Assembly: GCA_021848385.1 (NCBI GenBank)
Contig: JAJZUQ010000032.1
Span: 1 to 35,945, forward strand
Direction: 5' to 3'
DNA from: Deltaproteobacteria bacterium
Lineage (GTDB): Bacteria; Desulfobacterota; Desulfuromonadia; Geobacterales; Geobacteraceae
DNA: 35,945 nucleotides
Below, piece after piece: positions 16,621 through 25,069 of this stretch (positions are counted from its first letter, which is position 1; each line of letters starts with the position of its first letter). The notes under the pieces were generated by a model, which worked only from the letters and a program-made list of their open reading frames with translations, ran no database searches and was not told the DNA's origin. Made by a program: the position numbers and the translations under genes.

Positions 16621-17034
16621 TCAGACGCTCCCTGCCCGGGACCTGCCCGTAACCACCAGATACTCCCCGTCAGATTCAAGAGCCAATTGGGCCAAAGGCT
16701 CCGTGGCGGGGCCGTTCAGCAGTTCACCCTTCCTGTTAAATCGGCTGCCGTGGCAGGGGCAGACCATCCCCGTCGGTGTCACCGATACCGTGCAGCCGAG
16801 GTGGGGGCAGACGAGACTCAGGGCAATGATGTTACCCCCCTCACTGACGAGGGCAATGCGCGATTGCCGGTAGACGAGAGCGCCGTTGGCGGGCAGCTCG
16901 GCTTTCGGCACCCTGAGCAGCGCTTCCTTTCTTGCCTTCCTCGGCACGAGAAATCGCCACATCCCTCCCGCAAGAGCCAGCAATGCCACTAACGCGACGA
17001 GGAACTGTCGACGCGATTGACGAGGCTTTTCCAT
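16621..17034 (-). CDS. Rieske [2Fe-2S] protein with Tat signal
   Basis: 137 residues. Cluster ligands are complete: C76 and H78 in CPHLGC, C92 and H95 in CPCHGS, with C81 and C94 as the disulfide pair. The N-terminus has the twin-arginine motif SRRQFL followed by a hydrophobic helix (about 11-30) that would stay as the membrane anchor, as usual for Rieske proteins exported folded. GTGGAGAA precedes the ATG. The start lies inside the end of the 10-heme cytochrome gene (46-base overlap), so the two are tightly linked. Confidence 0.92.
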   Translation of the reverse strand: MEKPRQSRRQFLVALVALLALAGGMWRFLVPRKARKEALLRVPKAELPANGALVYRQSRIALVSEGGNIIALSLVCPHLGCTVSVTPTGMVCPCHGSRFNRKGELLNGPATEPLAQLALESDGEYLVVTGRSRAGSV

Positions 17035-18239
17035 TTCTCCACATACCCCTTCGTATAGGCCGGCCTGCGTGCCGCCATCTCCTGGTATCTGCCCGCATCA
17101 AGGAACGAGCCGTTCACCACCCTCTGGCCGGTGCGATCCCAGAAAGAGTCCAGGGCCATGCCGTCCTCCCGGAGCCGGTAGATCCGCTCCTCCGGTTTTT
17201 CCAGGAGGAAGCGGCGCCGATTGTCGTGACAGGCGTCACACAGGGGGGTCCCCCGCCGGACGGTGTGGGGGAAAAAAGCGCGCCATTCCGCTGCCAGGAG
17301 CCGGTTTTCGGCCCCGGCCACCTTGTCGCCCCTGACCTCGGTAAAGTAGGCGATAAACTCCGGCCTGACAGGGGAAACCGCGCCCCGGGCATTCACTCCG
17401 AGGGGCGGTGCGTCCTGTTTCTTCAGGTAGACGCTCTTCACATAATCGCCGTTGTTCTCCCGCAGCCGGTACTGGTTCTGGAGAGTACTGTCGGTGAAGC
17501 GGAGGTAGAAGGTCCCATACTCCTGGGGAGCCCAGGCTGAATGGCAGGCGTAACACTCCATCTTTTCCAGATGGGCGGCAATCCTGTGTTCGAGGACCTT
17601 CCTGCTCGGCTGGTGGCAACCGGTGCACTCTTTGGCGGACTTCCGGCCGGCGAGAAAGCTTGCCATGTCGTGGCAGGCGGCGCAGGTGAGCCCTTTTACG
17701 AAGTGAATGTCGGGGAGCATCTTCAGGTATGGTTCTCCCTGAAAATCTATTCCCCGCTGGTAACGTTCATGTTCCTCCCGAGGTGCCCTGCCCGCATACT
17801 CGGCGCCGGTAAAGTACCCCTTGTGGCAGGAGAGGCAGGCATTGAGGTCGGGACGGACGATCCGGTGACCGTTGCTGCCGTGGCAGTCGAGGCAGCTCCT
17901 GACATGGCATTCGCCGCAGTTTTTCGTGAAGAACGCCGGGTCGTACTGCCCGTAGGTACGTTGTACGAAGCCCCGTTCCCCGCTCCGGGTGGCCATGATG
18001 TGACCTGCCATCCTCCCGTACCCCCGGTGGCAGCCGGTGCATCCTGCGGCATTATCGACAAACGATGCGGGGTTCGGGGACGGATGCACTTCGCTACCAT
18101 GGCAGGAGAGGCAGGGAAGCGCCCCGTGCTTCCCTGCGAGGATGATCCGGTGGCAGACCGTGCAGTTTTCGCCCCCCCTGGCGTCAGCGGGGCCGGTTGC
18201 CGTCAAGAATACGGCGATGAAGAGCATCATCAAGCGCAC
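16989..18239 (-). CDS. Ten-heme cytochrome c
   Basis: 416 residues from a GTG start that has AAAGGA about 9 bases upstream; a longer frame would extend further into the previous gene. Signal peptide at the N-terminus (MMLFIAVFLTATGPADA). Ten CXXCH sites: CTVCH, CLSCH, CTGCH, CGECH, CLDCH, CLSCH, CAACH, CTGCH, CYACH, CDACH. Nine lie in the N-terminal 270 residues; the C-terminal part is largely heme-free. Resembles periplasmic multiheme cytochromes of Geobacter found next to Rieske/b complexes. It overlaps the previous cytochrome gene by 56 bases and the Rieske gene by 46. Confidence 0.85.
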   Translation of the reverse strand: MRLMMLFIAVFLTATGPADARGGENCTVCHRIILAGKHGALPCLSCHGSEVHPSPNPASFVDNAAGCTGCHRGYGRMAGHIMATRSGERGFVQRTYGQYDPAFFTKNCGECHVRSCLDCHGSNGHRIVRPDLNACLSCHKGYFTGAEYAGRAPREEHERYQRGIDFQGEPYLKMLPDIHFVKGLTCAACHDMASFLAGRKSAKECTGCHQPSRKVLEHRIAAHLEKMECYACHSAWAPQEYGTFYLRFTDSTLQNQYRLRENNGDYVKSVYLKKQDAPPLGVNARGAVSPVRPEFIAYFTEVRGDKVAGAENRLLAAEWRAFFPHTVRRGTPLCDACHDNRRRFLLEKPEERIYRLREDGMALDSFWDRTGQRVVNGSFLDAGRYQEMAARRPAYTKGYVEKWKSLVNRVDSSSSR

Positions 18240-20028
18240 GGTAATCGATCCTTTTCCGGTAGATGGGGTCTGCAGCCTTGTCATGGCAGATCAGGCACTC
18301 GTTGAGCGCCAGTGTCCGTTTTACCTCTCTGCCGCTGAGGGGGCGGGAATTTTCCCTCGTAATGGCGGAGAAGGCTTTCACCTTTCCTTCCCGCATGGTG
18401 AGAAATCCGTCGAGCGGCTTGTCGTTCGATTTCTCGCAGATAAGGGTCCCCTGGATGGTTCCCCCCTCGACCACATGCTGGCCGAAGCCGAGAAACGTCG
18501 GGTTGCCGTGGCATTCCGAGCAGCCGACCGCCCTCGTGCCGGTATTATGTGAATAAAACGGCGCGAAGCGGAGCTGGGGCTTTCCCTTGTACCGGGCGAC
18601 ATATTCGTTTCGCGACATGGTGCCGTCCGGTTCAGCGACGGTAACGAAGGTCTGGCAGCCGGGGGTGACGGGGGATATCTTGCCGCGCTGGTTCAGTGCC
18701 AGGGGGAAGGGGTAGAGCATCCGGTAGTCTTCGGTTTCACTGAAACGCCCGGGAGTCTCCCTTTTTTTTATGAAATCCATGCCGTTTGCGGTCTTGTCGT
18801 AGCGGGTATGGCACCCGTAGCACTGGACGACCGTGCGCGAATGGCAGGCATGGCATTCGAGCCGTCTGTGGCCGACAATCGTATGTTCCGGCGTGCCGGT
18901 GATCACCTTGCTTCGGAAAATCCTGCCGCTCCTCTTACCGAGGAGCAGGACATTGCCATCGGCGGCAAAAACGTTGGAGTAGGGACGTCCCTTGGCGGTC
19001 AGGATCATCTGCATTCCCGGCCGCATCTGCATGTTGTACCGTTTCGACTCCCTGACCGGTTCTTCGTTTTCCCTCGTGATGACGGAGAAGCGGGGGGGGG
19101 ATGTTGCGCCGCCGTGACAGTCCTCGCAGGCGATCTCGGTCTGCAGGTACATGTTTTCGTAAGCGTACCCGTCGCCCATTATATCGCGGGACGTGTGGCA
19201 ATCGATGCACTCCATCCCGGCGGCGTGATGGACGTCGGGTGCGATCTGCACCACATTGCGTGCTCCGCTGATCATGACGGGGCCAGGCTTTCCCCCGCTG
19301 GTGGGGACGAGGCTGTTGTTGCCGTCGTAAAGTCCCTGGTAGGAAAGGGCAATCCTCCCGCTCCGGTTATGGCAGCGGAAACAGACGTCATTGCCGGGCA
19401 GAGGGGCAAGGGCGTGGCTTGCCGCAGCAGGTCGTTTCCCCCGCATCGTCCGATCGTTCCCTTCGTAAGTCCCCCGGTCATTGTAGGGGAAGTGACAGGC
19501 TGCGCAGCCTGCGGCATGGCTCGCGGCGAAAACATCCCCTGATTCGTCTCCAACATGGCACTGGGAGCAGAACTTGCGGTACAGTTCTCCCGACAGATTG
19601 TTCAGACCCACAACGCCGGCCAGCTGCAAGGGGTTGCCGGAGGCGTCGAAACTTTTGGTCTGCATGGTGGCGAAAAGCCGCGGGTCGTCTCCTTCCCACG
19701 TGAGCTGGATGTTTTTGATCATCCCCGTATTCGTCTGCATGAGGTTCGACTGCACCCGTTCGAGCTGATAGCGGTGACAGGCTCCGCATGACTTCTCCCA
19801 TGTTTCGGGAGCGGCGGGGTTGTTCCGGCCGTACATGCCGCGATGGGATGTATCCTTGTCTTTTGCCCGGTCATCACCGCCGTGGCAGGATATGCAGGAT
19901 GTATGGCTGGCGGAGGTCTTTTCGATCCCCTTGTGGCACGATTCGCAGGTTGACCTTTCCCGGCCGCAGCCGGTGAGGAGAAGGAGCAGAATTAAGAGGA
20001 GCACGGAATTGTTGGCTTTGGTTGTCAT
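18184..20028 (-). CDS. Twelve-heme lipoprotein cytochrome c
   Basis: 614 residues. The N-terminus is a lipoprotein signal (LLLLLLTGCGRE, lipobox Cys about 21), so it is probably anchored to the outer or inner membrane. Twelve CXXCH sites are seen: CESCH, CISCH, CGACH, CSQCH, CAACH, CFRCH, CIDCH, CEDCH, CHACH, CYGCH, CSECH, CLICH. It begins a second transcript after the terminator at 20110-20140 and heads the 12-heme / 10-heme / Rieske / b6 / IV / 4-heme operon. Likely an electron acceptor of the quinol-oxidising complex or a bridge to the outer membrane. Ribosome site is weak. Confidence 0.88.
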   Translation of the reverse strand: MTTKANNSVLLLILLLLLTGCGRERSTCESCHKGIEKTSASHTSCISCHGGDDRAKDKDTSHRGMYGRNNPAAPETWEKSCGACHRYQLERVQSNLMQTNTGMIKNIQLTWEGDDPRLFATMQTKSFDASGNPLQLAGVVGLNNLSGELYRKFCSQCHVGDESGDVFAASHAAGCAACHFPYNDRGTYEGNDRTMRGKRPAAASHALAPLPGNDVCFRCHNRSGRIALSYQGLYDGNNSLVPTSGGKPGPVMISGARNVVQIAPDVHHAAGMECIDCHTSRDIMGDGYAYENMYLQTEIACEDCHGGATSPPRFSVITRENEEPVRESKRYNMQMRPGMQMILTAKGRPYSNVFAADGNVLLLGKRSGRIFRSKVITGTPEHTIVGHRRLECHACHSRTVVQCYGCHTRYDKTANGMDFIKKRETPGRFSETEDYRMLYPFPLALNQRGKISPVTPGCQTFVTVAEPDGTMSRNEYVARYKGKPQLRFAPFYSHNTGTRAVGCSECHGNPTFLGFGQHVVEGGTIQGTLICEKSNDKPLDGFLTMREGKVKAFSAITRENSRPLSGREVKRTLALNECLICHDKAADPIYRKRIDYRALDDALHRRILDGNRPR

Positions 20029-20109
20029 GACCAGTTGATAAACTCTTTTCGTAGTCGTCTACTATAATTCAACCATTACGAAATATCCAGTTGCTCGTTG
20101 GCTGTTTCG

Positions 20110-20140
20110 AAAAAAAGACCGGCGGTGGTTTCCGCCGGTC
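20110..20140 (-). terminator. Rho-independent terminator
   Basis: On the minus strand GACCGGCGG, a 6-base loop and CCGCCGGTC form a perfect 9-bp stem followed by seven T. It ends the porin-to-5-heme-cytochrome transcript, 33 bases after the TAG at 20173. Confidence 0.9.
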
Positions 20141-20172
20141 ATAACAACGAAGGAGGCCGTATCAAGATACGG

Positions 20173-21534
20173 CTATTTACCTGTTTTGCTGATGCTGACT
20201 GTCTTTGCGAATTCGTCCCAGAGGAACGGATCATTGATTTTTGGCCCAAGGGGACCGAACGGGACGTACCAGAGTTTCACCTCGATGTCCAGGTCGTATG
20301 CCTGCGGTCTGGTTATGGTTTTGCCGTTTTGCTCGACTTCTTCCAGAGGATAGAAGATGTCGAAGCGCTCATTGACCGTCTTGCCGGGGGGGAGCCCGGT
20401 GTCTTCGATGATGCCGCTCTTTTCATAGGGGCCGCGCCCCATCCGGTCGCCGCGCCCAAGCTGCTGCGGTACCGGCATGTAGGTCTTCTCCTGGTTGAAC
20501 ACTTCTTTGCCATCTTTGGTTTTTGCTATGACCGACAGAACCAGTCGGTTGGGGGTCGGTCAGCCATCGGGTATGGAGTGGCCGGCCCGGTTGATCATTT
20601 CCACCTTGACAACCGCCTTGGGCCTGATCTGTGCTCCATCACGCCAGTAGTAACCAAATGCCTCGGTCTTGAAATCCACCGCCGCCTTGGCCATCCCCGG
20701 ATCACGGTACGACTGGATGTTGTGGCCGAGCTTGCTCTCCTTCATGTGGCAGTCCTGGCAGTTCTTCTGGCCAATCTCGGATTTGTAGGCCCAGAGATAG
20801 CTACCGTAGGAAGTGCAGCATTGGGTCGGTTCATCCAGTTCCATGTTCGGTCCCATGCCGTGGCATTGACCGCACTGGATAGCTTCGCCCATGATGGGGC
20901 TCACCGCCATTTTGGGAAACTTGTCCGAAGGATGGTCTCCGTCCTTTGAGCCGTAAACCACCCCTGCCTTCGCATATCCGTCCTGCCACTTGTGGGTAAT
21001 GGCGTTCCGGTTGTGGCAGATAAGGCAGCCGATGTTGACACTCTTGAGCGTGTCTTCTGCTTTCTTTGCTGCAACCTTATCCTTCTTCTTCAGGGCGGCT
21101 TTCCAGTCATACAGGGTGGTGACAAGCTCCTGGGCCACCGAATCTTCCGCATCGGCAAGCTGGGGCAGGTGACACTTGGCGCACCCCATCAGGTGCTCCA
21201 CCTTGACGTCCTTCGGGCTCTTCACCCCCGAGTACGGCTCTTCCATGAGTCCGTTCTCGATAGTGGTCATTATGGTCAGTGCCGTCCGTCCCGTTCCGTA
21301 GATCGAGCGTGAGTGGATGGATTTCTGTGCCTCGTCATACTTGTCCTGGTGACATTCGATGCAGGAACTGGAGTCGTACATCTTGGCCAGCTCGGCAAGG
21401 GTTTTGGCCTTGCCCGACTTTGCGGCAATGGTCTCCTGCCTGCCGATCCCCACCTTGCCGTCGGCACAGGCTGTGCCGGCAAGCAGGGCAGTGGCCGCCA
21501 GGAGCGCCAGGGTGCCGGTTACGCGTAATTTCAT
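20173..21534 (-). CDS. Probable selenocysteine-containing five-heme cytochrome c
   Basis: Read through an in-frame TGA (20562-20560), the product has 453 residues with position 325 as selenocysteine. N-terminus: signal peptide (MKLRVTGTLALLAATALLAG). Five CXXCH sites precede the TGA: CIECH, CAKCH, CLICH, CGQCH, CQDCH. The TGA falls in GHSIPDG-U-PTPNRLVLSV, and the frame continues 128 more codons of sensible protein to a TAG with no other stop. A SECIS-like hairpin follows the TGA directly. Standard calling would give a 324-residue cytochrome and a separate ~109-residue fragment. SD GGGGAGG precedes two adjacent ATGs (21537 and 21534). From memory, Geobacter clusters of porin, small periplasmic protein and cytochromes (extHIJKL) are similar; the match is not verified. 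Confidence 0.75.
20529..20562 (-). promoter_or_regulatory. Putative bacterial SECIS element
   Basis: Starting at the UGA, the RNA can form stem ACCGAC (20549-20544) / GUCGGU (20536-20531) around the 7-base loop UGGUUCU. The loop begins 16 bases after the UGA and carries G at its second position, which fits the general bacterial SECIS pattern. An alternative longer stem pairs UGACCGAC itself with GUCGGUCA (20536-20529), with an inner AACC/GGUU stem. Confidence 0.65.
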
Positions 21535-21590
21535 CATGTTCCTCCCCTTCATAAATCGGACGCAGGGTGCGAAGCCTTTATCTGCCGGTT

Positions 21591-21908
21591 TCAGCACCCC
21601 TGAAGTTCTTCACCTGCCGACTCGCTGATGGTCATGGTGCTGTCGGCCTTGATCTTGGCAGCCTTGGCTTTGCCGAATTTCAGCACAACTTCATTACCCT
21701 TCACCTCGACTACCGTGGGGGCTCCCCCCATGGCCTCGACGTTGGCCCCCTTTTTAACCCAGGCGGGAAGGTCCTTTTCCACCGTTACCGTCACCTTTTC
21801 ACCGTCGACTGCGGTTACTTTTCCCTTAACTGACTCGGCGGCAAAGGCAGCCGTCGCGAATGCGGCCATGGCGAACAGAACGGCAAGTTTTGTGATTAAT
21901 CGCTTCAT
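21591..21908 (-). CDS. Small periplasmic protein ending in a cysteine
   Basis: 105 residues. Signal peptide (MKRLITKLAVLFAMAAFATAAFA), then a compact beta-rich domain with alternating charged and hydrophobic residues (SVKGKVTAVDGEKVTVTVEKD), like a small OB- or selenite/DUF-type periplasmic protein. It ends EELQGC, a C-terminal cysteine. I do not recognise the family. It lies between a small secreted protein and the Sec cytochrome in the same transcript, so it probably assists that system; this is inference. Confidence 0.75.
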   Translation of the reverse strand: MKRLITKLAVLFAMAAFATAAFAAESVKGKVTAVDGEKVTVTVEKDLPAWVKKGANVEAMGGAPTVVEVKGNEVVLKFGKAKAAKIKADSTMTISESAGEELQGC

Positions 21909-21969
21909 TGCAGATTCTCCTTTGAGTTAGTGATGCTCTCACAATCGAGATACCGTCGAAGTTTCACGG

Positions 21970-22293
21970 TCATTCCACCGGTGGTGCCCATTCGATGCGA
22001 ACTTCGGGCTTGTCTTTTTGTCGAAGTGTGCCGGTGTTTTTCTCAGCTGGCGTTGCAGTCCCGCCGGCTGTTCCCGCAGTGCCGGCCTTCAGCGGACGGG
22101 ATGAGAGTGGCCCGACTTTTGATGCCGTATCTTCCTGGTAGCTGATGCCCACAATCGTGCTGCTCGGTTCATCGAGACGGATAGTCTGGGTGGTGCCGGA
22201 GCGGTATGTTATGGTCACCTCGTCGGCATATGCGGTGCCTCCCGCGAGGGCAAGGCAGGCAGTCAGGAGTAAGAGGGCGCTGCTGGTTTTCAT
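21970..22293 (-). CDS. Small secreted protein of unknown function
   Basis: 107 residues. Signal peptide (MKTSSALLLLTACLALAGGTAYA), a short domain with VTITYRSGTTQTIRLDEPSSTI, then a Thr/Ala/Gly-rich linker and a charged C-terminus (KDKPEVRIEWAPPVE). Start chosen at MKTSS, with GAAGGGAT upstream; a frame 15 bases longer is less supported. Same orientation and transcript as the porin and the Sec cytochrome. Family not recognised. Confidence 0.7.
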   Translation of the reverse strand: MKTSSALLLLTACLALAGGTAYADEVTITYRSGTTQTIRLDEPSSTIVGISYQEDTASKVGPLSSRPLKAGTAGTAGGTATPAEKNTGTLRQKDKPEVRIEWAPPVE

Positions 22294-22402
22294 CGGGATC
22301 CCTTCCATGTCCTATTACAATGGTGCGGCACGGGGCATGTCGTCTTGCCGGAGACGACGGCCAGGAATGAGGTGCCTTCCTGACCGCCGCTGCTTTCATG
22401 CA

Positions 22403-23623
22403 TCAGAATATCAGCTGCAGCTGGGTGACAAAGCTGGTGAAGTCCTTGCTTCGCAGGTTGCTCCCCTGGAGTCCGCTGACGGTACCTTCCTTGTCAAATT
22501 CGGTGCGTGACACTTCGAAGGTGAGCTTCAGGTTCTGGCCGCGAAAGTAGTAGTTTGCGCCGCCGCCGTACCAGTCAACCTTCTGGTCGAAAATGTTGTT
22601 AAGGCTGGCAAAGCGCCATTTTTCGTAACGGCCGAAGAACTGCAGCGGCAGGTTGGGAAGCATGTAGCCTGCCTTGGCATACCAGCCGTTTTTCTGCCCG
22701 TTGATGCCGGTGACCCCTGCGTCGGGATTGGCCCCTTTGTAGGCGTCGTCCAGGTCAATGTCCTCATAGGCAGCGGAAGCGGTGACGGTACCGATCCCTT
22801 CGAGGGGATACTCGAAGAAGCCGTCAACCGTCCAGGCCTGGTAGTCCTTCTTGTCGGTTCTGGCTACCGTATCGCCATAGGCGACTTCCGGCTCGAACTG
22901 GTAGGCGCCGCCGATGGTCAGGACCTTTTTCTTGCCCAGGTAGGTTCCCTTGTAACCGTAGTCGTTCTCGGGATCGAGCAGAGTAACGTGACCGCGGAAA
23001 GAGTAGCGGAAGTTGGAACTGGGGGCGGTATCGCCGGAAACGGCCTTGCGCCCTTCCATGGCATCGATGCGGTACTGGAAGATGTCGTTGAACAGGTTCC
23101 CCCACACTGCTACGCCGGTGTCGCGGGTGGATACGTACGGGGCGCGGATGAAGAGCGACCGGTCGAGGGTCAGGGGCATTTCGCATGCCTCCAGGTTCTC
23201 GCGGGAGAGGTTGTATTTGAACTTGCCGGCGTTCACGTGGAAGCTGTCATGCAGTTTGAAGCGCATGACTGCGTCGAGGAGCTGGAATTCCGTCCCCTGG
23301 TTGGCGCTGGCGACCCCGAGGGTCTGCAGGTTCTGGTCCTCGCTGAATTCGGTCTGGACGTAGAGGCTCAGCATGTCACCGTACTTGCCCATGAAGGCGA
23401 GCCGGTTGCGGCGAAAGTTGAAGTTGGTCGTGGTGTCGTCGTTGTTTGTACCTGATCCGGTGTCCCGAACCGACATCTGGAACTGCCCCTTGTAGTCGAT
23501 CTGCAGGGCACCTTCGTCATTCGGTCCGAAGGTCATCTTCGGTCCGGCGAAGGCGGTGCCGGCAACCAGGAGCAATCCAGCCGCCAATGTGGAAATTCTT
23601 CCTGTCGTGGTCATCTTTATCAT
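22403..23623 (-). CDS. Outer-membrane porin (OprO/P-like beta-barrel)
   Basis: 406 residues with a signal peptide (about 1-26) and alternating amphipathic strands throughout, ending in a terminal aromatic (TQLQLIF), the outer-membrane insertion signal. Segments such as LDAVMRFKLHDSFHVNAGKFK and YGGGANYYFRGQNLKLTFEVSRTEF are typical of phosphate-selective porin O/P family barrels. It heads a minus-strand cluster of small periplasmic proteins and multiheme cytochromes, which resembles Geobacter porin-cytochrome conduit loci (ExtI-like; from memory). It may insert cytochromes through the outer membrane or pass an anion; the sequence does not decide. Confidence 0.85.
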   Translation of the reverse strand: MIKMTTTGRISTLAAGLLLVAGTAFAGPKMTFGPNDEGALQIDYKGQFQMSVRDTGSGTNNDDTTTNFNFRRNRLAFMGKYGDMLSLYVQTEFSEDQNLQTLGVASANQGTEFQLLDAVMRFKLHDSFHVNAGKFKYNLSRENLEACEMPLTLDRSLFIRAPYVSTRDTGVAVWGNLFNDIFQYRIDAMEGRKAVSGDTAPSSNFRYSFRGHVTLLDPENDYGYKGTYLGKKKVLTIGGAYQFEPEVAYGDTVARTDKKDYQAWTVDGFFEYPLEGIGTVTASAAYEDIDLDDAYKGANPDAGVTGINGQKNGWYAKAGYMLPNLPLQFFGRYEKWRFASLNNIFDQKVDWYGGGANYYFRGQNLKLTFEVSRTEFDKEGTVSGLQGSNLRSKDFTSFVTQLQLIF

Positions 23624-23825
23624 GCATGAACTCCTTTTTGTCGGGTTTACCTGAAGGGGGGCGTCATAATAAGTAGGGGAGAAATGTCATAATGAGGTTG
23701 GCGATGGTTTACGGAAGGGTTACATGATGAGGAAATTTGGCGCGAAATCAAAGTGGTTTTGATGTATCGCGCCGCGGAAAAGTTTGGTGATTTTTACCGG
23801 TCATTGCGAGGTAGGTTTTACCTGG

Positions 23826-23848
23826 TGAGGGGCGATTTTTGCCCCTCA
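23826..23848. terminator. Hairpin at the end of the coiled-coil protein gene
   Basis: TGAGGGGC / GCCCCTCA, 8-bp perfect stem with a 7-base loop, followed by TTTT on the plus strand. The stem includes the stop codon of the gene at 23846. Orientation of the T-run suits plus-strand transcription better than the minus-strand gene. Confidence 0.5.
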
Positions 23849-24382
23849 TTTTGTTATTTGATACGGCTGAGCGAAATCTACTCCATTAGTCATTATCACC
23901 TTCTTGAAACCTATTTTTACCAAAGAATCCATGTCCACATAGGCATCAATAAAATCAGCGAATAATTTATAAGCAAGTGGCCGGTTCATCAGTCGGTCAT
24001 GGATATACAACACGGTCGAGTCAGTTTTCGACAAAAAAACCTGGGCATTTAAACCTATGTTTAAAAGCCTATATTCGTAAGATGTTGCAACGTTTTGTCT
24101 ATCCTTTTTGAGATCCGCCTTCGATCGTTTTTTAGCTTTTAACGCCTCTTCCGAAAGCCTTTTCTTTGTTTCGGCAATATTATCATTTATCTGCTTACTA
24201 ATTGCCTCATGCTGTTTATTTACGAGACTTTCATCGAGAGATTCTATTTCATTTTTTTTCTGTGCCGGCTCTCCCGTGTACTCAACAACAATGCCGTTCT
24301 CCGTTTCTGTGATCCTGGGCTCACCAGCTAAAGCTGCAGACGTCAACAGCATAACAACGAGCAGTATATATATTCTCAACAT
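23846..24382 (-). CDS. Secreted coiled-coil protein of unknown function (AT-rich)
   Basis: 178 residues: signal peptide (MLRIYILLVVMLLTSAALAG), a charged helical stretch rich in Lys/Glu (about 40-95, likely coiled coil) and a C-terminal globular part. The DNA is clearly more AT-rich than the cytochrome cluster, which suggests acquisition by transfer, and it sits just outside the prophage switch. It could be a phage-carried 'moron' or a chromosomal gene at the border; family not recognised. Confidence 0.6.
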   Translation of the reverse strand: MLRIYILLVVMLLTSAALAGEPRITETENGIVVEYTGEPAQKKNEIESLDESLVNKQHEAISKQINDNIAETKKRLSEEALKAKKRSKADLKKDRQNVATSYEYRLLNIGLNAQVFLSKTDSTVLYIHDRLMNRPLAYKLFADFIDAYVDMDSLVKIGFKKVIMTNGVDFAQPYQITK

Positions 24383-24486
24383 AACTCGTCCTTCCTTTGC
24401 CGTGTCGGCGAGGTTAATGCATTATTATGTCGCATGCTGATAATAATTATATTTAACCAGAAAATCCCAACCACCTGGAGGTAAAC

Positions 24487-24627
24487 ATGCACCACTGCCC
24501 TGTATCATGTGAAACCTGTCTCAAGGTAGAAGTGATCGACCTGATCAATGAAATCACTTTAGCCCAGATGATCCAGTCTGCGGCCATCGCCCTGGTATTG
24601 CTCCATGAACGAACCCCTAACTCCTGA
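24487..24627 (+). CDS. Possible 46-residue Cys-containing small protein
   Basis: Reading frame of 46 residues starting MHHCPVSCETCLKVEVID. CTGGAGGTAAAC in front of the ATG is an excellent ribosome site at proper spacing. Three cysteines (HCPVSCETC) near the N-terminus could bind metal, followed by an amphipathic helix. Its last 11 bases overlap the convergent repressor gene. Too short to prove coding from sequence alone. Confidence 0.5.
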   Translation: MHHCPVSCETCLKVEVIDLINEITLAQMIQSAAIALVLLHERTPNS

Positions 24628-25069
24628 CACAGGGCGGTGTTAGGGTGCCATCTTCCTGCAATTTCTCCACCTCTTCAAGCAATTTCCCCAAGTAGATTTT
24701 CTGTTTGCGCGGTGGGAGCTGTATAAAAGCTTCCATCGCCTCTCTTACATCAGGAAACACTTTCAGTATTTCCAGAAGCCGCTCTTCTTCAGGTGTTAAC
24801 GCACGATGAATCGTTGATACCGAATAGGACGGTTCTCCCTCGGCAACAAACATATTCCCCTCGCCGGTTTTCAGCCAATCCAAGTTAATCTTTATGCATT
24901 TGTCCAAAAACGGCAAATAGTCACCGATGCTGTTGCGCTTTTTCCACGCCATCAGGGTCTGGTATGGCACATTTAGAAACGATGCAAGCGCGGGATAACC
25001 CTTTAATTTATAGTGGGTTATAAGTGCGTCCATACGTTCGTGGACACTTGCATATTTTTTTTTTGACAT
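24617..25069 (-). CDS. Phage CI-type repressor
   Basis: 150 residues. The N-terminal half has the CI-repressor helix-turn-helix pattern: LASFLNVPYQTLMAWKKRN, then LPFLDKCIKINLDWLKTGEGN, the characteristic end of the Phage_CI_repr domain. The C-terminus is short and helical (EERLLEILKVFPDVREAMEAF), without the LexA-like peptidase domain, so RecA-driven self-cleavage is not expected. It faces the Ner-like gene across a 79-base divergent region, the layout of a lysogeny switch. Neither ATG candidate (25075 or 25069) has a ribosome site; leaderless translation is possible. Confidence 0.8.
   Translation of the reverse strand: MSKKKYASVHERMDALITHYKLKGYPALASFLNVPYQTLMAWKKRNSIGDYLPFLDKCIKINLDWLKTGEGNMFVAEGEPSYSVSTIHRALTPEEERLLEILKVFPDVREAMEAFIQLPPRKQKIYLGKLLEEVEKLQEDGTLTPPCVRS

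Noticed and set aside
20173-20502. Separate 109-residue gene downstream of the 5-heme cytochrome
   Set aside because: Its ATG lies inside a continuous frame following the TGA, with no own ribosome site. It is the C-terminal part of the Sec protein.
22339-22358. GTCGTCT / AGACGAC hairpin between porin and the small secreted gene
   Set aside because: No T-run on either strand; too weak to call a terminator.
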